Translations under genes and position numbers: made by a program
The notes under the pieces: generated by a model
The model's database searches: none
The model's input: the letters and a program-made list of their open reading frames with translations, nothing else
Told to the model about the DNA's origin: nothing
NCBI RefSeq assembly: GCF_900101045.1
Contig: NZ_FNFN01000002.1
Location: forward strand, 248,001-312,000
Direction of reading: 5' to 3'
Source: Nocardioides sp. YR527
GTDB lineage: Bacteria > Actinomycetota > Actinomycetes > Propionibacteriales > Nocardioidaceae
DNA: 64,000 bases
Shown: in pieces, positions 56,051 to 64,000 of the stretch
How the letters are laid out: every line of letters starts with the position of its first letter
Numbering within the stretch: position 1 is the stretch's first letter

Positions 56051-57579
56051 CCTTCGACTCCGCCCCGGCGATCGTCGCGGTCACGCTGGTCACCCTGGCG
56101 ACGCTGACCATCGGCACCTGGGGGCTGCGGTTCAGCCGGACCACGAGCGACTTCTACGTCGCCTCCCGGTCGGTACGCCCCGGCCTCAACGCGAGCGCGA
56201 TCGGTGGGGAGTATCTCTCGGCCGCCTCCTTCCTGGGCGTCGCCGGGCTGGTGTTCACCTCGGGCGCGGAGATGCTCTGGTATCCGATCGGCTGGACCGC
56301 CGGCTATCTCGTGCTGCTGACCCTGGTCGCGGCCCCTTTGCGCAGGTCAGGTGCCTACACACTGCCCGACTTCGCCGAGGAGCGGCTCGCCTCACGCGGC
56401 GTGCGGCGGCTCTGCTCGCTGCTGGTCGTGAGCATCGGCTGGCTCTATCTGCTGCCCCAGCTGCAGGGCGCCGGGCTGACCCTGGAGCTGGTCGCGAGCG
56501 CACCTCGCTGGGTGGGACCGGTGCTCGTCGGGACGGTCGTGCTGGTCAGCGTCTTCTCGGGCGGGATGCGCTCGATCACGTTCGTGCAGGCCTTCCAGTA
56601 CTGGCTCAAGCTGACCGCGCTGCTGGTGCCCGTCGGGGTGCTGGTCGCGGTCTGGGCCAACGACGGCGCGCCCCGCGCCGACCTCAGCCAGGCCTGGTCG
56701 CTGCCCATCGGCACCGACACCACGACCGGCCTCTACGCCACCTACTCGCTGATCGCGGCGACGTTCCTCGGCACGATGGGCCTGCCGCACGTGGGCGTCC
56801 GCTTCTACACCAACCCCGACGGCCGCGCCGCCCGCCGCACGACCCTGGTCGTGCTCGCCCTCCTCGGCGTCTTCTACCTGCTGCCACCGATCCTCGGCCT
56901 CCTCGGGCGCGTGTACGGAGCCACCCCCGCCTCCGCCGACACCCTGGTGCTCGAGCTGCCCGGGCTGATGGTCCCCGGCTGGGCGGGTGACGCCCTCACC
57001 GGACTGGTCTGCGCGGGCGCGTTCGCGGCCTTCCTCTCGACGTCGTCGGGCCTGGCGATCGCCGTCTCCGGCGTGCTCTCCCAGGACGTGGTCGTCCCCC
57101 TGCTGCGCCGCCGGGGCAGCCGCTTCGGCGGCGTCGCCGCCTTCCGGATCGCCTCCCTGGTCGCCGTCTTCGTCCCGGTCGCCGGCGCCCTGCTGACCCC
57201 CAGCGTCGGGGTCGCCCGCGGGGTCGCCTTGGCCTTCGCGCTCGCGGCAGCCACCTTCTGCCCCTTGCTCCTGCTCGGCATCTGGTGGCGCCGGCTGACC
57301 GCCTACGGCGCCGCCACCGGGCTGGTCACAGGCCTGGTCACCACGGGGTCGGCCGTGGTGTTCACGATCAGTGGATCGCGTACGGGCACGTGGGCGGATG
57401 TCGCGCTCACCCAGCCGGCGCTGTGGGCGGTGCCGCTCTCCTTCGCCGTCATGATCCTCGTCAGCCTCACCACCTCTGCCCGCATCCCCGCCCACACGAC
57501 CAGACTTCTCGTACGCCTCCACACCCCTGAGCCCACGCTCGCGTCCCCCGACCGCCGGCCGCAGACGTCATCGGCCTAG
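56047..57579 (+). CDS. Sodium:solute symporter (SSS family), copy 1
   Basis: The 510-residue transporter has about 13 hydrophobic segments and the SSS features FYVASRSVRPGLNASAIGGE, YLSAASFLGVAGLVF, GMRSITFVQAFQYWLKL and TMGLPHVGVRFYTN. It is of the acetate/monocarboxylate branch close to ActP. It lacks any N-terminal signal peptide. Its neighbour regulators and the partner protein suggest uptake of a short carboxylate driven by sodium or protons. The exact substrate is inferred. Confidence 0.85.
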   Translation: MTFDSAPAIVAVTLVTLATLTIGTWGLRFSRTTSDFYVASRSVRPGLNASAIGGEYLSAASFLGVAGLVFTSGAEMLWYPIGWTAGYLVLLTLVAAPLRRSGAYTLPDFAEERLASRGVRRLCSLLVVSIGWLYLLPQLQGAGLTLELVASAPRWVGPVLVGTVVLVSVFSGGMRSITFVQAFQYWLKLTALLVPVGVLVAVWANDGAPRADLSQAWSLPIGTDTTTGLYATYSLIAATFLGTMGLPHVGVRFYTNPDGRAARRTTLVVLALLGVFYLLPPILGLLGRVYGATPASADTLVLELPGLMVPGWAGDALTGLVCAGAFAAFLSTSSGLAIAVSGVLSQDVVVPLLRRRGSRFGGVAAFRIASLVAVFVPVAGALLTPSVGVARGVALAFALAAATFCPLLLLGIWWRRLTAYGAATGLVTGLVTTGSAVVFTISGSRTGTWADVALTQPALWAVPLSFAVMILVSLTTSARIPAHTTRLLVRLHTPEPTLASPDRRPQTSSA

Positions 57580-57845
57580 CGCCGGCCGCGGGCAGCGGCA
57601 GAGGTCAAGAGGCAGTGATCTCCGCCCTAACCGACGTGGTCCAACCGTGACCGTCACCACCGCTGACCTCCAACGAGTGCGGCCCGGCAGCGAGTGGCTC
57701 CACGTACGCCCAGTGGATCCCAGGGGCGCGGGGCCCGAAAGTCGTGCATCTGGCCGAAACGCGCACGCGCCGACGCGTGCCTCGCTAGTCTGACGGACCG
57801 TTCCTGGGCATGCCTAGGTCCTTCGCGTCGATCCGGGAGCCGGCG

Positions 57846-59591
57846 ATGGATGAGAGTTCGGACGTCGGCGCCGACCTGGGTCTGTACGTGACAGCTGCCG
57901 GTGGCCTGCTGGGCGTCTGGCATGCGGCCGGCGGACGTGAGGTCGACGGCTTCGCAGACGTGGCGCTGACAGCACTCGCGGGAGTGCTCGGCGCCTTCGG
58001 CGGGCTCCTTCTCGGACTGCTCGTCGGAGTGGCGCTCCTGGTCGTCCACACGGTCGCGGTCGCCCCTGCGGTCGGGTGGTGGCGACACCGGAGGTTCGGG
58101 CGCGCGACGCTCGTCGTCCTGGCCTGGACGACAGTCATGACAGCCCTGCTCTGGTGGTGGCCCGACCGCTTCCTCCCCGCCTGCCTGATCGCGGGCTTCG
58201 GGGGCTGGTCCGTGTTCCTGGCCCGCCGGCGGTTCGGCGAGTGGGCGAACCTCGGCGGCGTCGCCGTCGCCACCCTGATGGGCGAGCAGCTCGTCTTCGG
58301 CAACCTGCTCTCCGCGACGTACGTCGCGCCGATGCTCCTGCTCATCATGGCGTGGCTCTCCTGGTGCGGCTGGCGGGCGATGCGCACGTCGCGACGGGTC
58401 ACGGTGCGTGCCGCGGCCGACATCGTCTGGTCGGTCCAGCTCGGTCTGCTGCTGTCGCTGGCGCTGGTCTGGCTGGCCGGCGTCCTCTCGCTCTCCCCGA
58501 CCCAGGTCACGGCGACCCGTGCCGTGCTGGAGAGGGCGCAGTCGCTGACCGCGGTGCACTGGGCGTACTGGCTGACCGCCTACACCGCGATCGCCGTGAG
58601 CAGCTTCCTCGTGCTGCGGTGGCCGCAGCGCTTCGGGGAGGTCCGGCTACCGGTCCTCGGCGTGCTCGACACCGGGAAGCGGACGCTGGCCGGGATCAAC
58701 ATCGGCCTGATGGTCGCGCTGGTCTTCACCATCACCGCGGTGCCCGTCTCCGAGGGAGCCTGGAAGCGGCAGGTCGAGGAGCGGTACGCCCTCGAGACGC
58801 GACACGTTCAGCGCTCGGAGGGCGAGGAGGCGGCGTACGAGCAGATCCACCAGTACGTGACCGCGAACCGCCGCGTCGCCGCCCAGCTGAAGCCGATCGT
58901 CGTGGCGGTCCACGAGGCCGCGCCCACCGAGCCGGGACAGCCGGTATCGGACAGCGGCCTCGCCATCGCTCGTCAGCTCGGCCGGTTCCAGGCGGCGACA
59001 CTCCACCTCGGGGACCGACGGCCGGCGCCGGTCGCGGTGCTGTCCGGTGATCCGGATGTGAGCGAGGCGTTCGCGGCGCTCGACGAGGCACAGCATGCCC
59101 GGTCGCAGCAGGAGACCCGGTCCGGCCGGTTCGCGGACGCCGCGGCGGCCGCGGTCGCCAGCACGCTGGACATCCCCGACATCGGACGCAACGAGGTCCT
59201 CCACATCGTCAAGGCCTACCTCGGCGGGCTGGTCGAGGAGGGCCGGGTGCGAGACCTCTTCCAGAGCTGGGCCGCCGGCGAGTCGGTCCGGCCCGCGATC
59301 AGCCGCCTGGTCTCCATCGACGTGCCCGCCCTCTACGACGCCGCCTACGACCTGGCGCGGAGGGCGGCGGTCCGGGCGGGCGTGGACGTGATGGCGTTCA
59401 ACGCGACGTACGGCCTCGGTCTGACGATGCCGGGCGAGTCGCGGCAGCTGTCCGAGGTCGTGATCCTCGCTCGCCAGACCCACCACCTGACCGACGGCGG
59501 CAGTCCGTGTCCGGGGTGTGTGCATCCGCCCGAGGGCGGTGGCACCCAGACCGGTGGCGGCACGTCCGGTGGCGGCGGCCGGCGCGGGTAG
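57846..59591 (+). CDS. Large membrane protein of unknown function
   Basis: The 581-residue protein has about seven transmembrane segments in the first 300 residues. A soluble part follows from about 320 (KRQVEERYALETRHVQRSEG...), with heptad-like helices. The end is Gly-rich with a GGSPCPGCVHPPEGGG segment whose CPGC could bind metal or form a disulfide. I recognise no family. GGGAG precedes ATG at 57846; the frame is also open from 57810. It lies between two acetate-type symporter units but does not overlap them. Confidence 0.6.
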   Translation: MDESSDVGADLGLYVTAAGGLLGVWHAAGGREVDGFADVALTALAGVLGAFGGLLLGLLVGVALLVVHTVAVAPAVGWWRHRRFGRATLVVLAWTTVMTALLWWWPDRFLPACLIAGFGGWSVFLARRRFGEWANLGGVAVATLMGEQLVFGNLLSATYVAPMLLLIMAWLSWCGWRAMRTSRRVTVRAAADIVWSVQLGLLLSLALVWLAGVLSLSPTQVTATRAVLERAQSLTAVHWAYWLTAYTAIAVSSFLVLRWPQRFGEVRLPVLGVLDTGKRTLAGINIGLMVALVFTITAVPVSEGAWKRQVEERYALETRHVQRSEGEEAAYEQIHQYVTANRRVAAQLKPIVVAVHEAAPTEPGQPVSDSGLAIARQLGRFQAATLHLGDRRPAPVAVLSGDPDVSEAFAALDEAQHARSQQETRSGRFADAAAAAVASTLDIPDIGRNEVLHIVKAYLGGLVEEGRVRDLFQSWAAGESVRPAISRLVSIDVPALYDAAYDLARRAAVRAGVDVMAFNATYGLGLTMPGESRQLSEVVILARQTHHLTDGGSPCPGCVHPPEGGGTQTGGGTSGGGGRRG

Positions 59592-59693
59592 ACCAGCCAC
59601 TCGACGTACGAAATCGACCGCTCGTCGCTCGACTGCACCGCCCACCGAGGGACGGCGCGTTACCCCGCGACGACCGGTCCGGCCGACCCCTAA

Positions 59694-59709
59694 TGTGACT
59701 GCGATCACA
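59694..59709. promoter_or_regulatory. Crp/GlxR-type site before the DUF485-actP pair
   Basis: TGTGACTGCGATCACA matches TGTGA-N6-TCACA at every conserved base. It lies 57 bp before the DUF485 start. cAMP-dependent Crp/GlxR proteins govern acetate uptake and activation genes in Mycobacterium and Corynebacterium, so a role here is likely. Confidence 0.75.
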
Positions 59710-59765
59710 CGTCGTCCGTCATCCACCCCCACGGAGGACGGCCTCGTCAACGAAAGGGTTAGACC

Positions 59766-60116
59766 GTGAGCCAAGAAGCGCACGACCAAGCCCACCGGCA
59801 CGACCCGGTCTACGACAGCCTGCACGCCACCGCAGAGTTCCGCGCTCTGCGATCGGCGTACCGGAGGTTCGTGTTCCCGGCCACGGTGGCATTCCTGGTG
59901 TGGTACCTCCTCTACGTCTTCTGCTCCAACTGGGCGGAGGACTTCATGGACACCAAGCTCGTCGGCAACATCAACGTCGCGCTGGTCTTCGGGCTCCTCC
60001 AGTTCGTGACCACGTTCGGCATCGCCTACCTCTACGCCAACTACTCCAACAAGCGCCTCGACCCGCTGGCTCGGAAGCTCGACGAGGAATACGAGATCGA
60101 GAAGAGGCAGCTCTGA
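59766..60116 (+). CDS. DUF485 membrane protein (symporter partner)
   Basis: The 116-residue protein has two transmembrane helices (about 38-57 and 72-94) and the DUF485 pattern YDSLHATAEFRALRSAYRRF near residue 16. Its genes are almost always paired with actP. The start is GTG at 59766; GAAAGGG lies eleven bases before it. It overlaps actP in TGATG, so the two are co-translated. Confidence 0.85.
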   Translation: MSQEAHDQAHRHDPVYDSLHATAEFRALRSAYRRFVFPATVAFLVWYLLYVFCSNWAEDFMDTKLVGNINVALVFGLLQFVTTFGIAYLYANYSNKRLDPLARKLDEEYEIEKRQL

Positions 60117-61735
60117 TGGACGGTAGCCAGATCCTCACCACAGTCCTCTTCCTCACGGTCGTCGCGATCACGATCGGCATCACCTTCTGGGCGAGCCGGC
60201 AGACGAAGACGGCGGCCGACTACTACGCCGGCGGCCGCGGCTTCTCCGGCTTCCAGAACGGTCTCGCCATCGGCGGCGACTACATGTCGGCGGCGTCGTT
60301 CCTCGGCATCTCCGGCGCCATCGCGCTGTCGGGCTACGACGGTTTCCTCTACTCGATCGGCTTCCTCGTCGCCTGGCTGGTGGCGCTGCTGCTGGTCGCG
60401 GAGGTGCTGCGTAACTCCGGTCGCTACACGATGGCCGACCAGCTGGCGTACCGGATGAAGCAGCGCCCGGTCCGCCTGGCGGCCGCGACCTCCACGGTCG
60501 TCGTCTCGATCTTCTACCTGCTGGCCCAGATGGTCGGTGCGGGCGCCCTGGTGGCCCTGCTGCTCGGCGTCGAGGACCAGGTCGTCAAGAACATCGTGAT
60601 CCTGTTCGTCGGCGCGCTGATGATCTTCTACGTCACCGTCGGCGGGATGAAGGGCACCACCTGGGTCCAGATCGTCAAGGCCGTCCTGCTGATGACCGGC
60701 TCGGCGCTGATCGTGATCCTGGTGCTCGCCCAGTTCGGCTTCAACCTCTCCGAGCTGCTCGGCTCCGCCGCCGACGCCTCGGGCAAGGGCGACGCCTTCC
60801 TCCAGCCCGGGCTGAAGTACGGCGCGAGCTTCACCAGCGAGCTGGACTTCGTCTCGCTCGGGCTCGCCCTGGTGCTCGGCACCGCCGGCCTGCCGCACAT
60901 CCTGATCCGCTTCTACACGGTCCCGACCTCGGCAGACGCCCGCAAGTCGGTGCTGTGGGCGATCGGCCTGATCGGCGTCTTCTACCTGTTCACCCTGGTC
61001 CTGGGCTTCGGTGCGGCCGCGCTGGTCGACCCGTCCACCCTGGACAAGGCCGGCAACCTGGCGGCACCACTGCTCGCCCAGGAGGTCGGTGGCGGTGAAG
61101 GCTCCGTCGGCGGCGCCGTACTGCTGGCGCTCATCGCCGCTGTCGCCTTCGCCACGATCCTCGCCGTGGTCGCGGGTCTGACGCTGACCTCCTCGGTCTC
61201 CGTCGCCCACGACATCTACAACTCGGTGATCAAGCGTGGCAAGGCCACCGAGAAGGAGGAGATGAAGGTCTCGCGCTGGGCCGCGGCAGGCATCGGCCTG
61301 GTCGCGATCCTGTTGGCCATCCCAGCACAGTCGCTGAACATCGCGTTCCTGGTGGCGCTGGCCTTCGCGGTCGCCGCGTCGGCGAACCTGCCCGCGATCA
61401 TCTACAACATGTTCTGGAAGCGGTTCAACACCCGCGGCGCGGTCTGGTCGATCTACGGCGGCCTGATCTCCTGCGTCGGCCTGGTCTTCTTCTCGCCGGT
61501 CGTCTCCGGCAAGGTGGACCCGGCCACCGGCGACAGCCTGTCGCTGTTCCCGGCCGGCATCGACTTCTCCTGGTTCCCCCTGGAGAACCCCGGGCTCATC
61601 TCCATCCCGCTCGGGTTCTTCCTGGGCTGGCTGGGCACGGTGACGTCGAAGGAGCCGGAGACCGCTGAGCGTTACGTCGAGCTCGAGGTGCGGGCCCTGA
61701 CCGGCGCCGGCTCGGAGAAGGCGATCACGCACTGA
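60116..61735 (+). CDS. actP: Cation/acetate symporter ActP
   Basis: The 539-residue SSS transporter has about 13 segments and the ActP features YYAGGRGFSGFQNGLAIGGD, YMSAASFLGISGAIALSG, YVTVGGMKGTTWVQIVKAVL and PHILIRFYTVPTS. It takes up acetate (and often glyoxylate or propionate). It follows DUF485 without a gap and precedes acs, so uptake and activation are neighbours. A strong terminator ends the unit. The 60116 start overlaps the DUF485 stop. Confidence 0.9.
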   Translation: MDGSQILTTVLFLTVVAITIGITFWASRQTKTAADYYAGGRGFSGFQNGLAIGGDYMSAASFLGISGAIALSGYDGFLYSIGFLVAWLVALLLVAEVLRNSGRYTMADQLAYRMKQRPVRLAAATSTVVVSIFYLLAQMVGAGALVALLLGVEDQVVKNIVILFVGALMIFYVTVGGMKGTTWVQIVKAVLLMTGSALIVILVLAQFGFNLSELLGSAADASGKGDAFLQPGLKYGASFTSELDFVSLGLALVLGTAGLPHILIRFYTVPTSADARKSVLWAIGLIGVFYLFTLVLGFGAAALVDPSTLDKAGNLAAPLLAQEVGGGEGSVGGAVLLALIAAVAFATILAVVAGLTLTSSVSVAHDIYNSVIKRGKATEKEEMKVSRWAAAGIGLVAILLAIPAQSLNIAFLVALAFAVAASANLPAIIYNMFWKRFNTRGAVWSIYGGLISCVGLVFFSPVVSGKVDPATGDSLSLFPAGIDFSWFPLENPGLISIPLGFFLGWLGTVTSKEPETAERYVELEVRALTGAGSEKAITH

Positions 61736-61743
61736 TCCCTCAC

Positions 61744-61792
61744 GGCGGGCCGTCGTACACAGTGTTGTACGACGGCCCGCCATCATTCTTTC
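61744..61792 (+). terminator. Intrinsic terminator of actP
   Basis: A perfect 16-bp stem GGCGGGCCGTCGTACA / TGTACGACGGCCCGCC (61744-61781), six-base loop, is followed by ATCATTCTTT. It separates actP from acs, so acs has its own promoter. Confidence 0.85.
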
Positions 61793-61805
61793 CCCCGCAC
61801 TACCC

Positions 61806-61821
61806 TGTGGCTTGAGCCACA
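61806..61821. promoter_or_regulatory. Imperfect Crp/GlxR-like palindrome before acs
   Basis: TGTGGCTTGAGCCACA is a near-perfect palindrome that keeps TGTG-N8-CACA but not the A and T flanking the centre of the Crp consensus. It lies 25 bases before the acs GTG. It may be a weaker Crp/GlxR site or the operator of another regulator. Confidence 0.4.
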
Positions 61822-61845
61822 CATTTTTCGTACGTAGGAGTCACT

Positions 61846-63813
61846 GTGAGCGACGAGACCCTGTCCAACCTGCTGCACGAGAAGCGCCGGTTCGAGCCCC
61901 CGGCCGAGCTTGCCGCCGCCGCCAACGTCAAGGCCGATGCGTACGACGCCGCTGCCGCGGACCGCGACGCGTTCTGGGCGGCCGCCGCCGAACGGCTCAC
62001 CTGGGCCAAGCCGTTCGACCGCGTCCTGAACTGGGACAACCCGCCGTTCGCGAAGTGGTTCGAGGGCGGCGAGATCAACGTGGCGTACAACGCCGTCGAC
62101 CGGCACGTCGAGGCCGGGCTCGGTGACCGGGTCGCGATCCACTGGGTCGGCGAGCCAGCGGACGACAAGCGGACCATCACCTATGCCGAGCTCAAGGACG
62201 AGGTCTCCCGGGCCGCGAATGCCTTCGAGGCGCTGGGCGTCGGCAAGGGCGACCGGGTGGCGATCTACATGCCGATGATCCCCGAGGCCGTCTTCGCGAT
62301 GCTGGCCTGTGCGCGGATCGGCGCGATCCACACCGTCATCTTCGGTGGCTTCTCCGCCGACGCTCTCGCGACCCGCGTCGTCGACTGCGGCGCGAAGCTG
62401 ATCGTCACCTCGGACGGCGGCTACCGCCGTGGCGCGCCCTCGGCCCTCAAGCCCGCCGTGGACGAGGCGGTCACGAAGGTCGAGGCGACTCAGCCCGGTC
62501 TGGTCGAGAACGTGCTGGTCGTACGCCGCACCGGGCAGGACGTCGACTGGAACGACTCGGTCGACAAATGGTGGGGCGACGTCGTCTCGACCGCGTCGAC
62601 CGAGCATGCCCCGGTCGCGCACGACGCCGAGCACCCGCTCTTCGTGATGTACACCTCGGGCACGACCGGGAAGCCGAAGGGCATCCTGCACACCACCGGC
62701 GGCTACCTCACCCAGGCGGCGTTCACGCACTGGGAGGTCTTCGACCTCAAGCCCGAGACCGACGTCTACTGGTGCACCGCCGACATCGGCTGGATCACCG
62801 GCCACTCCTACATCGTCTATGGGCCGCTGGCCAACGGCGCGACCCAGGTGCTCTACGAGGGCACTCCGGACTTCCCGGAGAAGGGCCGCTGGTGGCAGAT
62901 CATCGAGGAGTACGGCGTCACGCTCTTCTACACGGCCCCGACCGCCATCCGGACGTTCATGAAGCAGGGCCGCGCCATCCCGGACGGCCGCGACCTCTCC
63001 TCGGTCCGCCTGCTCGGGTCGGTCGGTGAGCCGATCAACCCCGAGGCCTACGTCTGGTACCGCGACGTCATCGGCGGCTCCTCGGTGCCCGTCGTGGACA
63101 CCTGGTGGCAGACCGAGACCGGCGCGATCATGATCTCGCCGCTCCCCGGCGTCACCCACGGGAAGCCGGGCTCGGCGATGAAGGCGCTGCCCGGTGTGGG
63201 CGCCGACGTGGTCGACGACAACGGCGCCTCCGTGCCGGACGGCGCCGGGGGCTACCTCGTGCTCACCCAGCCGTGGCCGTCGATGCTGCGTACGATCTGG
63301 GGCGACGACCAGCGCTACGTCGACACCTACTGGGCGCGCTTCAAGGACCAGGGGTTCTACTTCGCCGGCGACGGTGCGAAGAAGGACGAGGACGGCGACG
63401 TCTGGGTCCTGGGCCGCGTCGACGACGTCATGAACGTGTCCGGGCACCGGCTCTCCACAACCGAGATCGAGTCCGCACTGGTCTCGCACTCCTACGTCGC
63501 CGAGGCCGCGGTCGTCGGTGCGACCGACCCCGACACGGGGCAGGCCGTGGTGGCGTACGTCATCCTGCGCGACGGGTCGCCGCAGGACTGCGAGAAGGAG
63601 CTCTCCGACCACGTCCGCAAGGAGATCGGCCCGATCGCGAAGCCGCGGCAGATCATGATCGTGCCCGAGCTGCCCAAGACGCGCTCCGGCAAGATCATGC
63701 GGCGGCTGCTCCGCGACCTCGCCGAGGGTCGCGGCGTCGGTGACACCACCACGCTGGCCGACCAGACGATCATGGACCTGATCGCCGCCGGGCAGGCGAC
63801 GTCGACCGAGTAA
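61846..63813 (+). CDS. acs: Acetyl-CoA synthetase Acs
   Basis: The 655-residue AMP-forming ligase makes acetyl-CoA from acetate, ATP and CoA. It has YTSGTTGKPKGILHTTGGY, VDTWWQTETGAIMISPLPG, VSGHRLSTTEIE and the C-terminal catalytic TRSGKIMRRLL, whose lysine is the known acetylation site controlled in bacteria by Pat and AcuC/CobB. The GTG at 61846 has TAGGAG before it. It follows actP and acuC is encoded about 19 kb away, so regulation by deacetylation is plausible. Confidence 0.94.
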   Translation: MSDETLSNLLHEKRRFEPPAELAAAANVKADAYDAAAADRDAFWAAAAERLTWAKPFDRVLNWDNPPFAKWFEGGEINVAYNAVDRHVEAGLGDRVAIHWVGEPADDKRTITYAELKDEVSRAANAFEALGVGKGDRVAIYMPMIPEAVFAMLACARIGAIHTVIFGGFSADALATRVVDCGAKLIVTSDGGYRRGAPSALKPAVDEAVTKVEATQPGLVENVLVVRRTGQDVDWNDSVDKWWGDVVSTASTEHAPVAHDAEHPLFVMYTSGTTGKPKGILHTTGGYLTQAAFTHWEVFDLKPETDVYWCTADIGWITGHSYIVYGPLANGATQVLYEGTPDFPEKGRWWQIIEEYGVTLFYTAPTAIRTFMKQGRAIPDGRDLSSVRLLGSVGEPINPEAYVWYRDVIGGSSVPVVDTWWQTETGAIMISPLPGVTHGKPGSAMKALPGVGADVVDDNGASVPDGAGGYLVLTQPWPSMLRTIWGDDQRYVDTYWARFKDQGFYFAGDGAKKDEDGDVWVLGRVDDVMNVSGHRLSTTEIESALVSHSYVAEAAVVGATDPDTGQAVVAYVILRDGSPQDCEKELSDHVRKEIGPIAKPRQIMIVPELPKTRSGKIMRRLLRDLAEGRGVGDTTTLADQTIMDLIAAGQATSTE

Positions 63814-63828
63814 GCCGCAAACTCGTGG

Positions 63829-63903
63829 TGCCGAGTCGGCGCATCTGACCCCGTGTCTCGGGAAGCGGAGCGAGCGGGAGGGGTCGGATGCGCCGACTCG
63901 GCA
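63829..63903. terminator. Long inverted repeat between convergent genes
   Basis: Arms of 24 bases at 63829-63852 and 63880-63903 (TGCCGAGTCGGCGCATCTG... and ...GCGCCGACTCGGCA) differ at one position. The loop holds CGGGAAGCGGAGCGAGCG. It lies between acs and the minus-strand gene at the right edge and probably terminates both. Confidence 0.65.
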
Positions 63904-63923
63904 GTGTCTTACGGCGCCGAGCC

Positions 63924-64000
63924 CTACTTGCCGTACTTCACCCGGCGGATGAAATGGCTGTCGGTCCAGATCGGGTCCTTCTTGACGGTCTCGCCGGAGT
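63924..64000 (-). CDS. C-terminal end of an unidentified protein (partial)
   Basis: The last 25 codons are inside the window (SGETVKKDPIWTDSHFIRR, then VKYGK and TAG at 63926-63924). The frame is open to the window edge. The sequence is basic with aromatic residues. I do not recognise the family; the rest of the gene lies beyond 64000. Confidence 0.5.
   Translation of the reverse strand, partial: SGETVKKDPIWTDSHFIRRVKYGK

Overview
The window is high-GC, densely coded DNA from an actinobacterium. I infer the Nocardioidaceae (Nocardioides-like). The evidence is menaquinone genes, a heme cluster with Rex, a BldN-type sigma factor with an RsbN-type anti-sigma, a bS22 micro-ORF, a BdtA-like HTH protein, Tat-exported PhoX proteins and frequent GTG starts. 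Two stretches follow gene orders I remember from Mycobacterium and Streptomyces: hemL-phosphatase-resA-ccdA-resB-ccsB, and hemB/hemD/hemC/hemA-rex-glutaredoxin-HAD-sigma-acyltransferase-epimerase-bS22-HTH.

Layout. 1-1055: end of a menaquinone operon (menE, first codons of a probable menC). 1201-10759: an operon on the minus strand resembling a type IV secretion core (VirB2-like, VirB3-like with a proline-rich tail, VirB4 ATPase, VirB6-like, VirB8-like, and a three-domain cell-wall hydrolase/nuclease), with a divergent 57-residue membrane protein. 10920-14371: MFS transporter, AbiEi/Vsr-like protein, menA. 14564-18555: MmsAB/ChvE-type sugar ABC transporter behind a near-ideal LacI-type operator. 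18882-25789: cap-domain protein, DUF4229 protein, System II cytochrome c maturation (ccsB, resB, ccdA, resA), phosphatase and hemL. 25834-30117: secreted LamG protein, secreted lytic transglycosylase, TetR regulator. 30184-42212: heme genes, Rex, glutaredoxin, HAD phosphatase, sigma/anti-sigma pair, acyltransferase, epimerase, bS22 and BdtA-like HTH. 42423-44791: acuC and trpS; trpS lies behind a Trp-Trp leader peptide and attenuator. 44891-53711: NarK, ScyD-like protein, decayed AbiE-like toxin-antitoxin locus, two tandem phoX paralogues, zinc-ribbon protein, 5'-nucleotidase, tRNA-Pro(UGG) and a DDN-like protein. 53795-63813: acetate-type module (LytS/LytTR pair, two sodium:solute symporters each with a small partner, a large unknown membrane protein, acs).

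The genes join into a respiration theme: menaquinone, heme, cytochrome c maturation, redox sensing by Rex and nitrate transport. The last 10 kb looks devoted to acetate or other monocarboxylates, with a perfect Crp/GlxR-type site before the DUF485-actP pair.

The least expected features are: (i) five copies of a 71-bp palindromic element with conserved polarity and one inverted core, two of which bracket the secretion-like block; (ii) a different 113-bp palindrome lying in frame inside the VirB6-like gene; (iii) the transglycosylase-M23-EEP fusion protein; and (iv) a complete trpS attenuator. All identifications are from reading motifs; no database search was run.
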